Positions 1-5,320 of a stretch of DNA of 7,139 bases are shown one piece after another. The notes under the pieces are model-generated. The model was not told the origin of the DNA. It worked only from the letters and a program-made list of their open reading frames with translations, and ran no database searches. Location: contig URVK01000078.1 in NCBI GenBank assembly GCA_900551305.1, positions 1 through 7,139 of the forward strand. Reading direction: 5' to 3'. Both the position numbers and the translations under genes were made by a program. This DNA comes from an uncultured Collinsella sp. Its GTDB lineage: Bacteria > Actinomycetota > Coriobacteriia > Coriobacteriales > Coriobacteriaceae. Numbering within the stretch: position 1 is the stretch's first letter; the number at the start of each line of letters is the position of its first letter.

Positions 1-1
1 C

Positions 2-601
2 GGTGAGCTTCCCGGGCCGCCCCGGCCCGATGTGGGTCTCCTGCCGATCGGCTCGCGTCCCGCTAAGCGCGGCCTGGGCGCCAAGTCGCTCGACGACCTG
101 CGTACCATTCCGTGGATCTTCAGCTGGAGCCAGGCACGCATTAACCTGGCCGCCTGGTACGGCCTGGGTACCGCCTGCGAGCAGCTGGGCGACCTTGACC
201 AGCTCAAGGCTGCCTACCAGGAGTGGCCGTTCTTCCGCACCTTTATCGACAACATCGAGATGTCGATCGCCAAGACCGATCAGCGCATCGCCAAGATGTA
301 TCTGCACCTGGGTGATCGCCAGGATCTGTCCGAGAAGGTCTTCACCGAGATGCAGCTCACACGTAAGTGGGTCCTTGCCATCGTCGGTGACGAGTGGCCG
401 CTGCAGCGCCGCCGCGTCCTCGGCTGCGCCGTCCGCGTCCGTAGCCCCTATGTCGACGCTCTGTCCATTGCCCAGGTCCGCGCCCTTCGCGAGGTGCGTA
501 TGAACCAGGACGAGATGGCCGAAGAGAAGAAGGCCGAGTACATGAGCCTGATCCTTTCGACTGTGACCGGCGTCTCGGCAGGATTGCAGAACACGGGGTA
601 A
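2..601 (+). CDS. ppc: Phosphoenolpyruvate carboxylase, C-terminal part (5' end outside window)
   Basis: The frame is open from base 2 to a TAA stop at 599-601 and gives 199 residues, roughly the last fifth of an enzyme that is usually 880-930 residues long. Family landmarks are visible: GSRPAKR followed by LDDLRTIPWIFSWSQAR and LAAWYGLGTA, then EWPFFRTFIDNIEMSIAK, DPLxVxQ-like VDALSIAQVRALRE, and the near-invariant C-terminal tail ending QNTG. The enzyme is cytoplasmic and carboxylates phosphoenolpyruvate with bicarbonate to oxaloacetate, replenishing the TCA pool; the GSRPAKR segment lies in the active-site region of the family. The catalytic histidine and most of the barrel lie upstream of the window. 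The stop is followed within 25 bases by palindrome element A, which may terminate or stabilise the transcript. The frame shows no internal damage. Identification is firm. Confidence 0.95.
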   Translation, partial: GELPGPPRPDVGLLPIGSRPAKRGLGAKSLDDLRTIPWIFSWSQARINLAAWYGLGTACEQLGDLDQLKAAYQEWPFFRTFIDNIEMSIAKTDQRIAKMYLHLGDRQDLSEKVFTEMQLTRKWVLAIVGDEWPLQRRRVLGCAVRVRSPYVDALSIAQVRALREVRMNQDEMAEEKKAEYMSLILSTVTGVSAGLQNTG

Positions 602-624
602 TCGATAGCCCTGTGGCTCTCACC

Positions 625-751
625 GGGACCCGATGGGTTTCCCTCTGAATGCGTCCTCGCACTTGAAGCCCTCTTATCCTGCTCCTTCGGAGCTGCGGAT
701 AAGGGGGCTTCGTGCTGCGGAATGCATTCAGAGGGAAACCCATCGGGTCCC
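625..751. repeat. Palindromic repeat element A, 28-bp perfect arms
   Basis: The arms 625-652 and 724-751 are perfect reverse complements over 28 bases. Inside is a second nested hairpin: 665-671 pairs with 705-711, 673-679 with 697-703, and 681-685 with 689-693 around a TTC apex. Two short boxes are shared with elements B and C: GCGTCCTCG at 651-659, and GTGCTGCGGAATGC at 712-725. The outer end GGGTCCC is followed by TGCG, as in B and C. It follows the ppc stop by 23 bases. No transposase or start-stop reading frame fits it, so I see it as a structured intergenic repeat of unknown function. Confidence 0.9.
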
Positions 752-752
752 T

Positions 753-841
753 GCGTCCTCGGTCTTCTGGGATTAAAGCTGAAGGGAATAAGGCGCGCTT
801 CGCGCATAGCGTGGAGTGCGGCGAGGGCTTCTTGCGTCCTG
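753..841. repeat. Palindromic repeat element C, left portion (interrupted by the IS)
   Basis: It starts with the family box GCGTCCTCG (753-761), has an inner hairpin with the same C-TTC-G apex (GCGC 795-798 / GCGC 802-805), and ends in GCTTCTTGCGTCCTG (827-841), nearly identical to 5207-5221 of element B. The expected continuation CGGA(A/G)TG is missing here and is found on the far side of the insertion sequence at 2407. No left arm is present: the box abuts the right end of element A, sharing the bases GCG. Assignment rests on the short boxes and the layout, so it is less sure than A or B. Confidence 0.6.
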
Positions 842-847
842 ACGCTC

Positions 848-2137
848 CTATTTGGCAAGGTGTTTTTTAGAATCCGTTTTGCGCTCGGCCTCGAAGGCCT
901 GCCTGTCCCAATCGAGCGGAAGTCCGGCCTCGACCCATGCCTCGTAGGCCCTCCTTATGGGCTTGAGCTCCCTTTGGCCCCTCTCCAGCATCGAGATGTA
1001 CTTCTCGCTGGTGCCCAGTATGGACGCCGCCCTCACCTGGCTGACCTTCGCCGCGCGCCTGGCCGCCACGAGCCCCGAGGCGTCCTCGGGCCTCCTGATC
1101 TCGTGCGGGTGCATCAGCGCCCGGTACGCCTCCCTGGCCACGTAGCGCTTGAGGCACCTCATGACCTCCCTGTCGCTCTTCCCCCGCGCCCTGGCCCTCT
1201 CGGCGTACTCGGCGGTCTCGGGGTCGCGCATGACCCTCTGCCTCGCGATCTCGTGCAGCGCGCTGTTCGCCTGCCGGTCGCCGCCCCTGTTGAGCCTGTG
1301 CCTCACGGTCTTGCCGCTCGAGGCGGGGATGGGGCAGGCCCCGCATATCGCCGCTAACGACGCCTCGGAGCGCAGCCTGCCCGGGTTGTCCCCGGCCGCG
1401 ACCGCGAGCTTGGCCGCGCTCACGGGCCCGCACCCGTACATCGCCAGCAGCGCGGGGCAGTTCTCCTCCAGGGACGCCTCGATCGCGCGTTCCATGTCGA
1501 GCGCCGCGTCGCGCGCCGCCGCCCACAGGTCCGCCAGCGCGCCGAGCGCGGCGCCCAGCGCGCCCTCGGCGCGCACGGAGGGGAGCTCCCCCATCAGCCT
1601 CGGCCCTCCCATGCCGCGGAACCTCGACCTGAGCCCCTCCGGCGCGGTGGTGAGCAGCGACCTCGCGGTGTTGACCGCCGAGGTCCGCGCCTTCACCGCC
1701 CCGGAGCGCGCCGCGAGCATGCAGCGCACCCCGTCGACCCACCCGTCCTGGCTCTTGGGGGTCCCGAGCTTCGAGCCGGACATCGCCGCGCGGGCGGCCC
1801 TCTCCGCGTCCGCCTCGTCGCACTTTCCCTGCCCCGGGCGCCTCCTCTGCATCCCCGCCGGGGAGAGCGCCTCGCGCACGGGCAACCCCAGCGACGCGAG
1901 GTGCCTGGTGAGGCCCGCCCCGTAGGACGACGTCCCCTCCATCGCGATGCAGGCCGGCTCCCCGGCCGCCGCGATCGCCCCGGCGAGCGCCTCGTAGCCC
2001 GCCGCGTCGGCGGGGAACTGGCGGGACAGGACCCTGCGGCCCCTCCAGTCCAGGACGCACAGCCAGTGCGAGTCGGCGTGGGTGTCGACCCCGCAGAAGA
2101 CCGGCCCGCGGGCGCCGGGTGTCGATTCGGCTCTCAT
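848..2137 (-). CDS. IS110-family DEDD transposase with C-terminal XRE-like HTH
   Basis: A 429-residue recombinase of the IS110 family, which works with a bridge RNA to insert a circular donor at a matching site. The N-terminal RuvC-like domain has GVDTH with Asp18, AMEGT with Glu67, and KCDEAD with Asp107 and Asp110; the 49-residue Asp-Glu gap and the D-x-x-D pair fit the DEDD set. The C-terminal Transposase_20 domain follows from about residue 229 (MYGCGPVSAAKLA), with the serine region PASSGK near 270-275 and LNRGGDRQANSALHEIA after it. From about 354 to 400 an extra segment (VSQVRAASILGTSEKYISMLERG) reads as an XRE/Cro-type helix-turn-helix, which most family members lack. The ATG at 2137 was preferred over upstream in-frame starts because GGAG lies 8 bases before it and the family N-terminus begins there. 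The frame is intact, so it may be active. Confidence 0.95.
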   Translation of the reverse strand: MRAESTPGARGPVFCGVDTHADSHWLCVLDWRGRRVLSRQFPADAAGYEALAGAIAAAGEPACIAMEGTSSYGAGLTRHLASLGLPVREALSPAGMQRRRPGQGKCDEADAERAARAAMSGSKLGTPKSQDGWVDGVRCMLAARSGAVKARTSAVNTARSLLTTAPEGLRSRFRGMGGPRLMGELPSVRAEGALGAALGALADLWAAARDAALDMERAIEASLEENCPALLAMYGCGPVSAAKLAVAAGDNPGRLRSEASLAAICGACPIPASSGKTVRHRLNRGGDRQANSALHEIARQRVMRDPETAEYAERARARGKSDREVMRCLKRYVAREAYRALMHPHEIRRPEDASGLVAARRAAKVSQVRAASILGTSEKYISMLERGQRELKPIRRAYEAWVEAGLPLDWDRQAFEAERKTDSKKHLAK

Positions 2138-2164
2138 GTCTCGCTCCGTTCTTTCCGTGCTCGC

Positions 2165-2353
2165 CTGGACCGGGCAGACGGCACACTGACGGGGCGCGAT
2201 AGAATGCGGTTGTTCGGGTCCGCGGTATCGCTCCATGCTCCTATTAGGTCATGCGGCGGGCTCGGCTCCGGGACATGTCAGGAAACGAGGGCAGCCCTGT
2301 GGGCGCCAGCGGAATGTGGGGTCACCGCGCGGTCCGCATCTTATGGTGTCGAC
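2165..2353 (-). ncRNA. Candidate IS110 bridge RNA with target and donor guides
   Basis: The stretch lies between the IS left end and the transposase ATG, where IS110-group elements encode their bridge RNA; limits are approximate. Read on the minus strand, a left target guide CACATTCCGC (2318-2309) equals the left flank of the insertion (2415-2406). After a hairpin (GGCGCCC-ACA-GGGCTGCC) comes a right target guide TCCTG (2283-2279), complementary to the core plus right flank CAGGA. A donor loop follows: AATAGGAGC (2245-2237) equals the IS right end (852-844). Then comes a stem GCGATA/TATCGC with an inner GCGG/CCGC, and TCAGTG (2189-2184), complementary to the core plus IS left end CACTGA. The order (left guide, hairpin, right guide, twice) is that known for IS621. 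Folding was done by eye; the lower stems are unresolved. Confidence 0.7.
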
Positions 2354-2384
2354 GCCAATGGTATATGGGTGCGCGATTGGCGTC
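2351..2384. repeat. 9-bp perfect inverted repeat in the IS left end
   Basis: GACGCCAAT at 2351-2359 is the exact reverse complement of ATTGGCGTC at 2376-2384, with a 16-base spacer. It spans the -10 box of the promoter candidate and touches its -35 box. It could be the 5' stem-loop of the bridge RNA, if transcription starts further out, or an operator for a DNA-binding protein, possibly the transposase's own HTH. Confidence 0.5.
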
Positions 2385-2389
2385 ATCAA
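2360..2389 (-). promoter_or_regulatory. Candidate promoter for the bridge RNA / transposase
   Basis: On the minus strand TTGATG (2389-2384) and TATACC (2365-2360) are separated by 18 bases, each four of six bases from the sigma-70 type consensus. A start about 7 bases on, near 2353, would give an RNA that begins just before the first guide and runs about 190 bases to the end of the donor loop. This is a visual match only. Confidence 0.4.
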
Positions 2390-2404
2390 TTCAGAAGATA
2401 TCAG

Positions 2405-2445
2405 TGCGGAATGTGCCTAAAAGTAAACTAATGGCGGGCCCTGCG
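2405..2445. repeat. Palindromic repeat element C, right portion
   Basis: TGCGGAATG (2405-2413) continues the constant box cut by the IS. The next bases end in GGGCCC (2436-2441) followed by TGCG, the same outer end as in A (GGGTCCC, TGCG) and B (GGACCC, TGCG), at the same distance of about 28 bases. The arm in between resembles the B and A right arms (AAGTAAACTAAT against AAGTTAACCTAT and GGGAAACCCATC). Its partner arm is not in the window. Confidence 0.55.
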
Positions 2446-2671
2446 ATGTCCGGTCTTCGGCGGATCAGCCGCTGGGTGAGGGTGGTGCTTGGGGCGACGT
2501 GCAAAAAACGGAGTTTTCAGCAGCCAAAGATTGATGCATAAGGCTGTGGGTGACGTTCGCGGCTCCTGTTGATGCTTTTGCACGACGATTGGGCTTTGGC
2601 GACGATCATATATGGCTGGTTTCTCGCCGCATTCTATCCAGATGGGACGAGTCATGAGGACTATCTACCTT

Positions 2672-2700
2672 TTGAAAGACTTTTGACACCAAAATCTTAT
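2672..2700 (+). promoter_or_regulatory. Candidate larA promoter
   Basis: TTGAAA (2672-2677) and TCTTAT (2695-2700) lie 17 bases apart and match five and four of six consensus bases. A start near 2707 would give a leader of about 340 bases that includes both palindromes and the hairpin at 2890. Other weaker boxes exist nearer to larA, such as TATAGT at 2872-2877 without a well-spaced -35 box, so this is only one possibility. Confidence 0.3.
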
Positions 2701-2732
2701 CCCGCGATGCTGAATACTCGCAAAAATGCACG

Positions 2733-2751
2733 CTCCGGAGGGTACTACCCT
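2733..2751. promoter_or_regulatory. Double palindrome, operator-like
   Basis: CTCCGGAG (2733-2740) is an 8-base perfect palindrome, and it overlaps AGGGTA-C-TACCCT (2739-2751), a perfect palindrome with 6-base arms and a single central base. The compact symmetry suits a dimeric repressor site just downstream of the candidate promoter. The binding protein is unknown; the TetR-family protein at 5416-5955 is one candidate by neighbourhood only. Confidence 0.3.
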
Positions 2752-2772
2752 GTTACGGCTAGAAATCCATGC

Positions 2773-2813
2773 GCCATTTTATGCAATTAATTAACGCATT
2801 TATGCAAAATGGC
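2773..2813. promoter_or_regulatory. AT-rich inverted and direct repeat, operator-like
   Basis: GCCATTTT (2773-2780) and AAAATGGC (2806-2813) are perfect 8-base inverted arms. Inside them TTTATGCAA occurs twice, at 2778-2786 and 2799-2807, exactly 21 bases apart, which is two turns of the helix. Such phasing is typical of paired sites for one regulator bound on the same DNA face. No known consensus was recognised. Confidence 0.35.
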
Positions 2814-2889
2814 TTACGTGCGAACGTCTCGGGGTAGATGTTTGCCTCGGCGTTGCGTAAATCATCCTGTCTATAGTGTCTTTGACAGG

Positions 2890-2923
2890 CGGCCGCGGTC
2901 CCGTTTGGGGTCGTGGCCGTTTT
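2890..2923 (+). terminator. Terminator-like hairpin in the larA leader (possible attenuator)
   Basis: A 13-pair stem (2890-2902 with 2907-2919, three of the pairs being G-U) closes a GTTT loop and is followed by TTTTGTTGT. On the plus strand this has the form of a rho-independent terminator about 120 bases before the larA start. With no gene ending just upstream, it would act on the larA leader transcript as an attenuator, or stop readthrough from upstream if larA has its own promoter beyond it. Confidence 0.5.
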
Positions 2924-3046
2924 GTTGTGGGTCAAATATGAACGTTGTGTTAATGAGTCGGTGGACGGTGGTGTTTTTCGGTGAGCGGCGTATCCTTCCA
3001 ACGGTTTATCTAGTGTGTCAGTTGAAAAGGAAGAGGGCGCTCGTCA

Positions 3047-4324
3047 TTGTTCGAATGTGAACTGCCGCTTGACCACAAGACGTTGCATCTGGAGCTCGAG
3101 GATAAGAACTTCGCGGGTGTGATGGAAGGTCATCAAAACGAGTTTAAGACTACAAAATCGCAGGAAGAGCTGGTAGAGGAGTCGCTTGCCAACCCTTATG
3201 GCTCGCCTTCGCTCGAGGAGCTTTGTGCTGGCAAGAAGGATATTGTCATCATTAGCTCCGATCATACGCGTCCCGTTCCCTCGCGTGTGACGATGCCTAT
3301 TCTGCTGCATCACATCCATTCCGCTGCGCCCGAGGCGCGCGTTCGCATTCTGGTTGCTACGGGTATGCATCGTCCGTCGACGCACGAGGAACTCGTCAAC
3401 AAGTACGGCGAGGAGATCGTTGCCAACGAGGAAATCGTTATGCACGTCGCGACTGACGACAGCATGATGAAAAAGATTGGCACCCTGCCTTCTGGTGGCG
3501 AGTGCATCATCAACAAGATTGCCGCCGATTGCGATCTGCTGCTTGCCGAGGGCTTTATTGAGCCGCACTTCTTTGCCGGTTTCTCTGGCAGCCGCAAGTC
3601 CGTGCTGCCCGGCATTGCCAGCTACAAGACCATCATGTACAACCACAACGGTCAGTTTGTGAACGATTCCCATTCGCGTGCCGGCAACCTGTGCCACAAC
3701 CACGTGAGTGAGGACATGTTTGCCGCTGCCGAGATGGCTCATCTTGCCTTTGTGCTTAACGTGGTGCTCAACGGCAAGCATGAGGTCATCGGCTCCTTTG
3801 CCGGCGACATCCACAAGGCACACGAGGCTGGCTGCGAGTTCGTGAAGAGCCTTGCCGGCGTTGAGCCCGTCGAGTGTGAGATTGCCATCACCACCAATGG
3901 CGGCTACCCGCTCGACCAGAACATCTACCAGGCCGTGAAGGGCATGTGCTCTGCCGAGGCTACGCTTCCCGAGGGCGGTGTGATCATCGACGTCGCCGGC
4001 TGTGCCGACGGTCACGGTGGCGAGGGCTTCTATCACAACATCGCCGACAATGATCCGGCAGAGTTTGAGCGCGCCTGCATCGACCGTCCTAAGGACGAGA
4101 CCCTGCCCGACCAGTGGACGAGCCAGATCTTTGCCCGCATCCTGGCGCATCACCCTGTGATCATGGTTACCGATCTGTGCGATCACCAGATGATCAAGGA
4201 TATGCACATGACGCCGGTCAACACCCTCGATGAGGCGCTCAAGCTCGCCTTTGAGATGAAGGGTGCCGATGCCAAGGTGGCCGTCATTCCCGATGGCCTG
4301 GGCGTTGTCGTCGCTCAGCACTAG
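3047..4324 (+). CDS. larA: Nickel-dependent lactate racemase LarA
   Basis: A 425-residue protein of the LarA (DUF2088) family, which uses the nickel-pincer nucleotide to interconvert D- and L-lactate by hydride transfer in the cytoplasm. Nearly all known active-site residues fall at their published numbers: SSDHTR with Asp72 and Arg75, GMH with His108, EPHFFAGFSGSRK with His174 and the cofactor-carrying Lys184, YNH with His200, and DQNIYQAVK with Gln295 and Lys298; the Trp of PDQW is at 357. The start is TTG: in-frame stops at 3011 and 3023 leave no ATG or GTG, and AAGGAAGAGGG (3027-3037) is the ribosome site. The exact residue numbering supports this choice. larD follows 49 bases later on the same strand. 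Relatives racemise malate or other 2-hydroxyacids, so lactate is the best guess, strengthened by larB, larC and larD. Confidence 0.96.
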   Translation: MFECELPLDHKTLHLELEDKNFAGVMEGHQNEFKTTKSQEELVEESLANPYGSPSLEELCAGKKDIVIISSDHTRPVPSRVTMPILLHHIHSAAPEARVRILVATGMHRPSTHEELVNKYGEEIVANEEIVMHVATDDSMMKKIGTLPSGGECIINKIAADCDLLLAEGFIEPHFFAGFSGSRKSVLPGIASYKTIMYNHNGQFVNDSHSRAGNLCHNHVSEDMFAAAEMAHLAFVLNVVLNGKHEVIGSFAGDIHKAHEAGCEFVKSLAGVEPVECEIAITTNGGYPLDQNIYQAVKGMCSAEATLPEGGVIIDVAGCADGHGGEGFYHNIADNDPAEFERACIDRPKDETLPDQWTSQIFARILAHHPVIMVTDLCDHQMIKDMHMTPVNTLDEALKLAFEMKGADAKVAVIPDGLGVVVAQH

Positions 4325-4373
4325 TGCGCGGCTCAAACGAATCGTTTATAACCGACAAGAAAGATAAGGTTTT

Positions 4374-5105
4374 ATGCTTACCAAACTCCTCTGCGAATTC
4401 GGCGCAACGGCCCTCATGATTATCTTTGGTGTGGGCGTGCACTGCGATACCGTGCTCAAGGGCACCAAGTATCAGGGCTCCGGCCACATGTTTGCCATCA
4501 CCACCTGGTCCTTTGGCATCTCGGTCTGCCTGTTTGTCTTTGGCGGCGCCGTGTGCATGAACCCGGCTATGGTGCTTGCCCAGTGCATCGTCGGCCTGGT
4601 GCCGTGGAGCAGCTGCATCCCCTTCATGATTGCCGATATGCTCGGCGGCTTTGTGGGCGCTGTAATCGCTTGGCTTATGTATGCCGATGAGTTCAAGGCT
4701 TCTGAGGGCGTCGTCGACCCCATTGCCCAGCGCAACATTTTCTCGACCAACCCCACCACCGAGGGTACGAACTATGCCCGTAACTTCTTCTGCGAGGCTA
4801 TCTGCACCTTTGTGTTCATCAGCGCCATCCTTGCTGCTGCTAGCCGCGCTGGTGAGAACGTCCTGATGCTCGCCATCTGCGTTGGCCTGATCGTTTGGGC
4901 TGTTGGCATGGGCATGGGCGGCATCACCGGCTTCGCCATGAACCAGGCTCGTGACCTTGGTCCTCGTATGGCCTATCAGGTGCTGCCGATCAAGAACAAG
5001 GCTGACAACAACTGGAAGTACGGCCTGCTCGTTCCTGGTATCGCACCGTTTATCGGTGCCGCTCTGGCCGCACTGTTTGTGCACGGTTTCTTGGGCATGT
5101 TCTAG
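4374..5105 (+). CDS. larD: MIP-family lactic acid channel (LarD-like aquaglyceroporin)
   Basis: A 243-residue integral membrane protein of the aquaporin/glycerol facilitator family with about six hydrophobic segments and two half-helix signature loops. The first signature is intact (CMNPAM, Asn63-Pro64-Ala65). The second is MNQARDLGPR (190-198), so the normally invariant proline is glutamine at 191, while the pore arginine (193) is kept. Trp45 lies where glycerol-type channels carry their selectivity-filter tryptophan. In lactobacilli the channel encoded with larA, LarD, lets D- and L-lactic acid cross the membrane; the position 49 bases after larA suggests the same role and one transcript. 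The start ATG has AAGG only four bases upstream, a tight spacing. Substrate is inferred from context; a glycerol or urea channel cannot be excluded. Confidence 0.85.
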   Translation: MLTKLLCEFGATALMIIFGVGVHCDTVLKGTKYQGSGHMFAITTWSFGISVCLFVFGGAVCMNPAMVLAQCIVGLVPWSSCIPFMIADMLGGFVGAVIAWLMYADEFKASEGVVDPIAQRNIFSTNPTTEGTNYARNFFCEAICTFVFISAILAAASRAGENVLMLAICVGLIVWAVGMGMGGITGFAMNQARDLGPRMAYQVLPIKNKADNNWKYGLLVPGIAPFIGAALAALFVHGFLGMF

Positions 5106-5129
5106 TCCAAGACAATTGATATAACGCCC

Positions 5130-5256
5130 GGGTCCGGCATAGGTTAACTTTCCGCCGCGTCCTCGGACATGCAAGAAGCTCTCGCTGCGCACTTCGTGCG
5201 GCGGGAGCTTCTTGCGTCCTGCGGAGTGCGGCGGAAAGTTAACCTATGCCGGACCC
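5130..5256. repeat. Palindromic repeat element B, 29-bp perfect arms
   Basis: The arms 5130-5158 and 5228-5256 are perfect reverse complements over 29 bases. Inside, 5171-5181 pairs perfectly with 5205-5215 and the stem continues with a few wobbles to a C-TTC-G apex at 5192-5196. Constant boxes GCGTCCTCG (5157-5165) and GTCCTGCGGAGTGC (5216-5229) match elements A and C. It lies between the converging larD and tetR genes, 25 bases after the larD stop, and may end transcription from both sides, although no strong T-run follows it. The long pairing would make a hairpin of more than 120 bases. Confidence 0.9.
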
Positions 5257-5320
5257 TGCGGGAATCCAGTTGCGTTCGAACAAGCAACCAACATATATAT
5301 CTGAATTTGGATGTGGTGGG

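Larger units (their letters stand above)
842..2406 (-). mobile_element. IS110-group insertion sequence (1565 bp), inserted in element C
   Basis: The element holds one DEDD transposase gene and a non-coding left end of about 270 bases upstream of it, the usual IS110-group layout. The ends were placed by rejoining the host sequence. GTCCTG (836-841) on one side and TGCGGAATG (2405-2413) on the other rebuild the constant box seen intact in element B (5216-5229) and, with one more change, in A (712-725). The dinucleotide TG (CA on the transposase strand) is present at both junctions (840-841 and 2405-2406) and would be the shared core. There are no terminal inverted repeats, as expected for IS110. 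The right end lies only six bases beyond the transposase stop. The coding part looks more GC-rich than the lar intergenic sequence, consistent with arrival from elsewhere. Confidence 0.85.
2446..3046 (+). other. Long non-coding leader between element C and larA
   Basis: About 600 bases with no convincing gene. The short frames that exist (73-83 codons at most on either strand) lack recognisable motifs and good ribosome sites, and have scattered amino acid content. The sequence is richer in A and T than the genes around it and contains several palindromes and one terminator-like hairpin, listed separately. I take it to be the regulatory region of larA-larD, partly separated from its old upstream neighbour by the IS insertion. 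Confidence 0.6.

Noticed and set aside
625..751. Integron attC site or CRISPR-like array
   Set aside because: The GTT/AAC-type core boxes are not at the outer ends as attC requires, there is no integrase, and there is no regular repeat-spacer pattern.
2237..2248. Direct repeat GCTCCTATT at 844-852 and 2237-2245 as the ends of the insertion sequence
   Set aside because: Taking it as the boundary leaves only about 100 bases before the transposase and does not rebuild any recognisable host site. It is better explained as the donor left guide matching the IS right end.
2428..2790. Short open frames in the larA leader (75 codons on the minus strand, 73 on the plus strand)
   Set aside because: No motifs, no good ribosome sites, and they overlap each other; they look like chance frames in non-coding sequence.
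3044..4336. 430-codon open frame opposite larA, and similar long frames opposite larD and the transposase
   Set aside because: They mirror strongly conserved genes on the other strand, and their products (rich in His, Arg and Gly, with no domains) are typical shadows of GC-rich coding sequence.
5270..5299. Plus-strand promoter-like pair TTGCGT and TATATA, 18 bases apart, after element B
   Set aside because: No gene follows on that strand; it would run antisense to tetR. Without expression data it cannot be told from chance AT-rich sequence.
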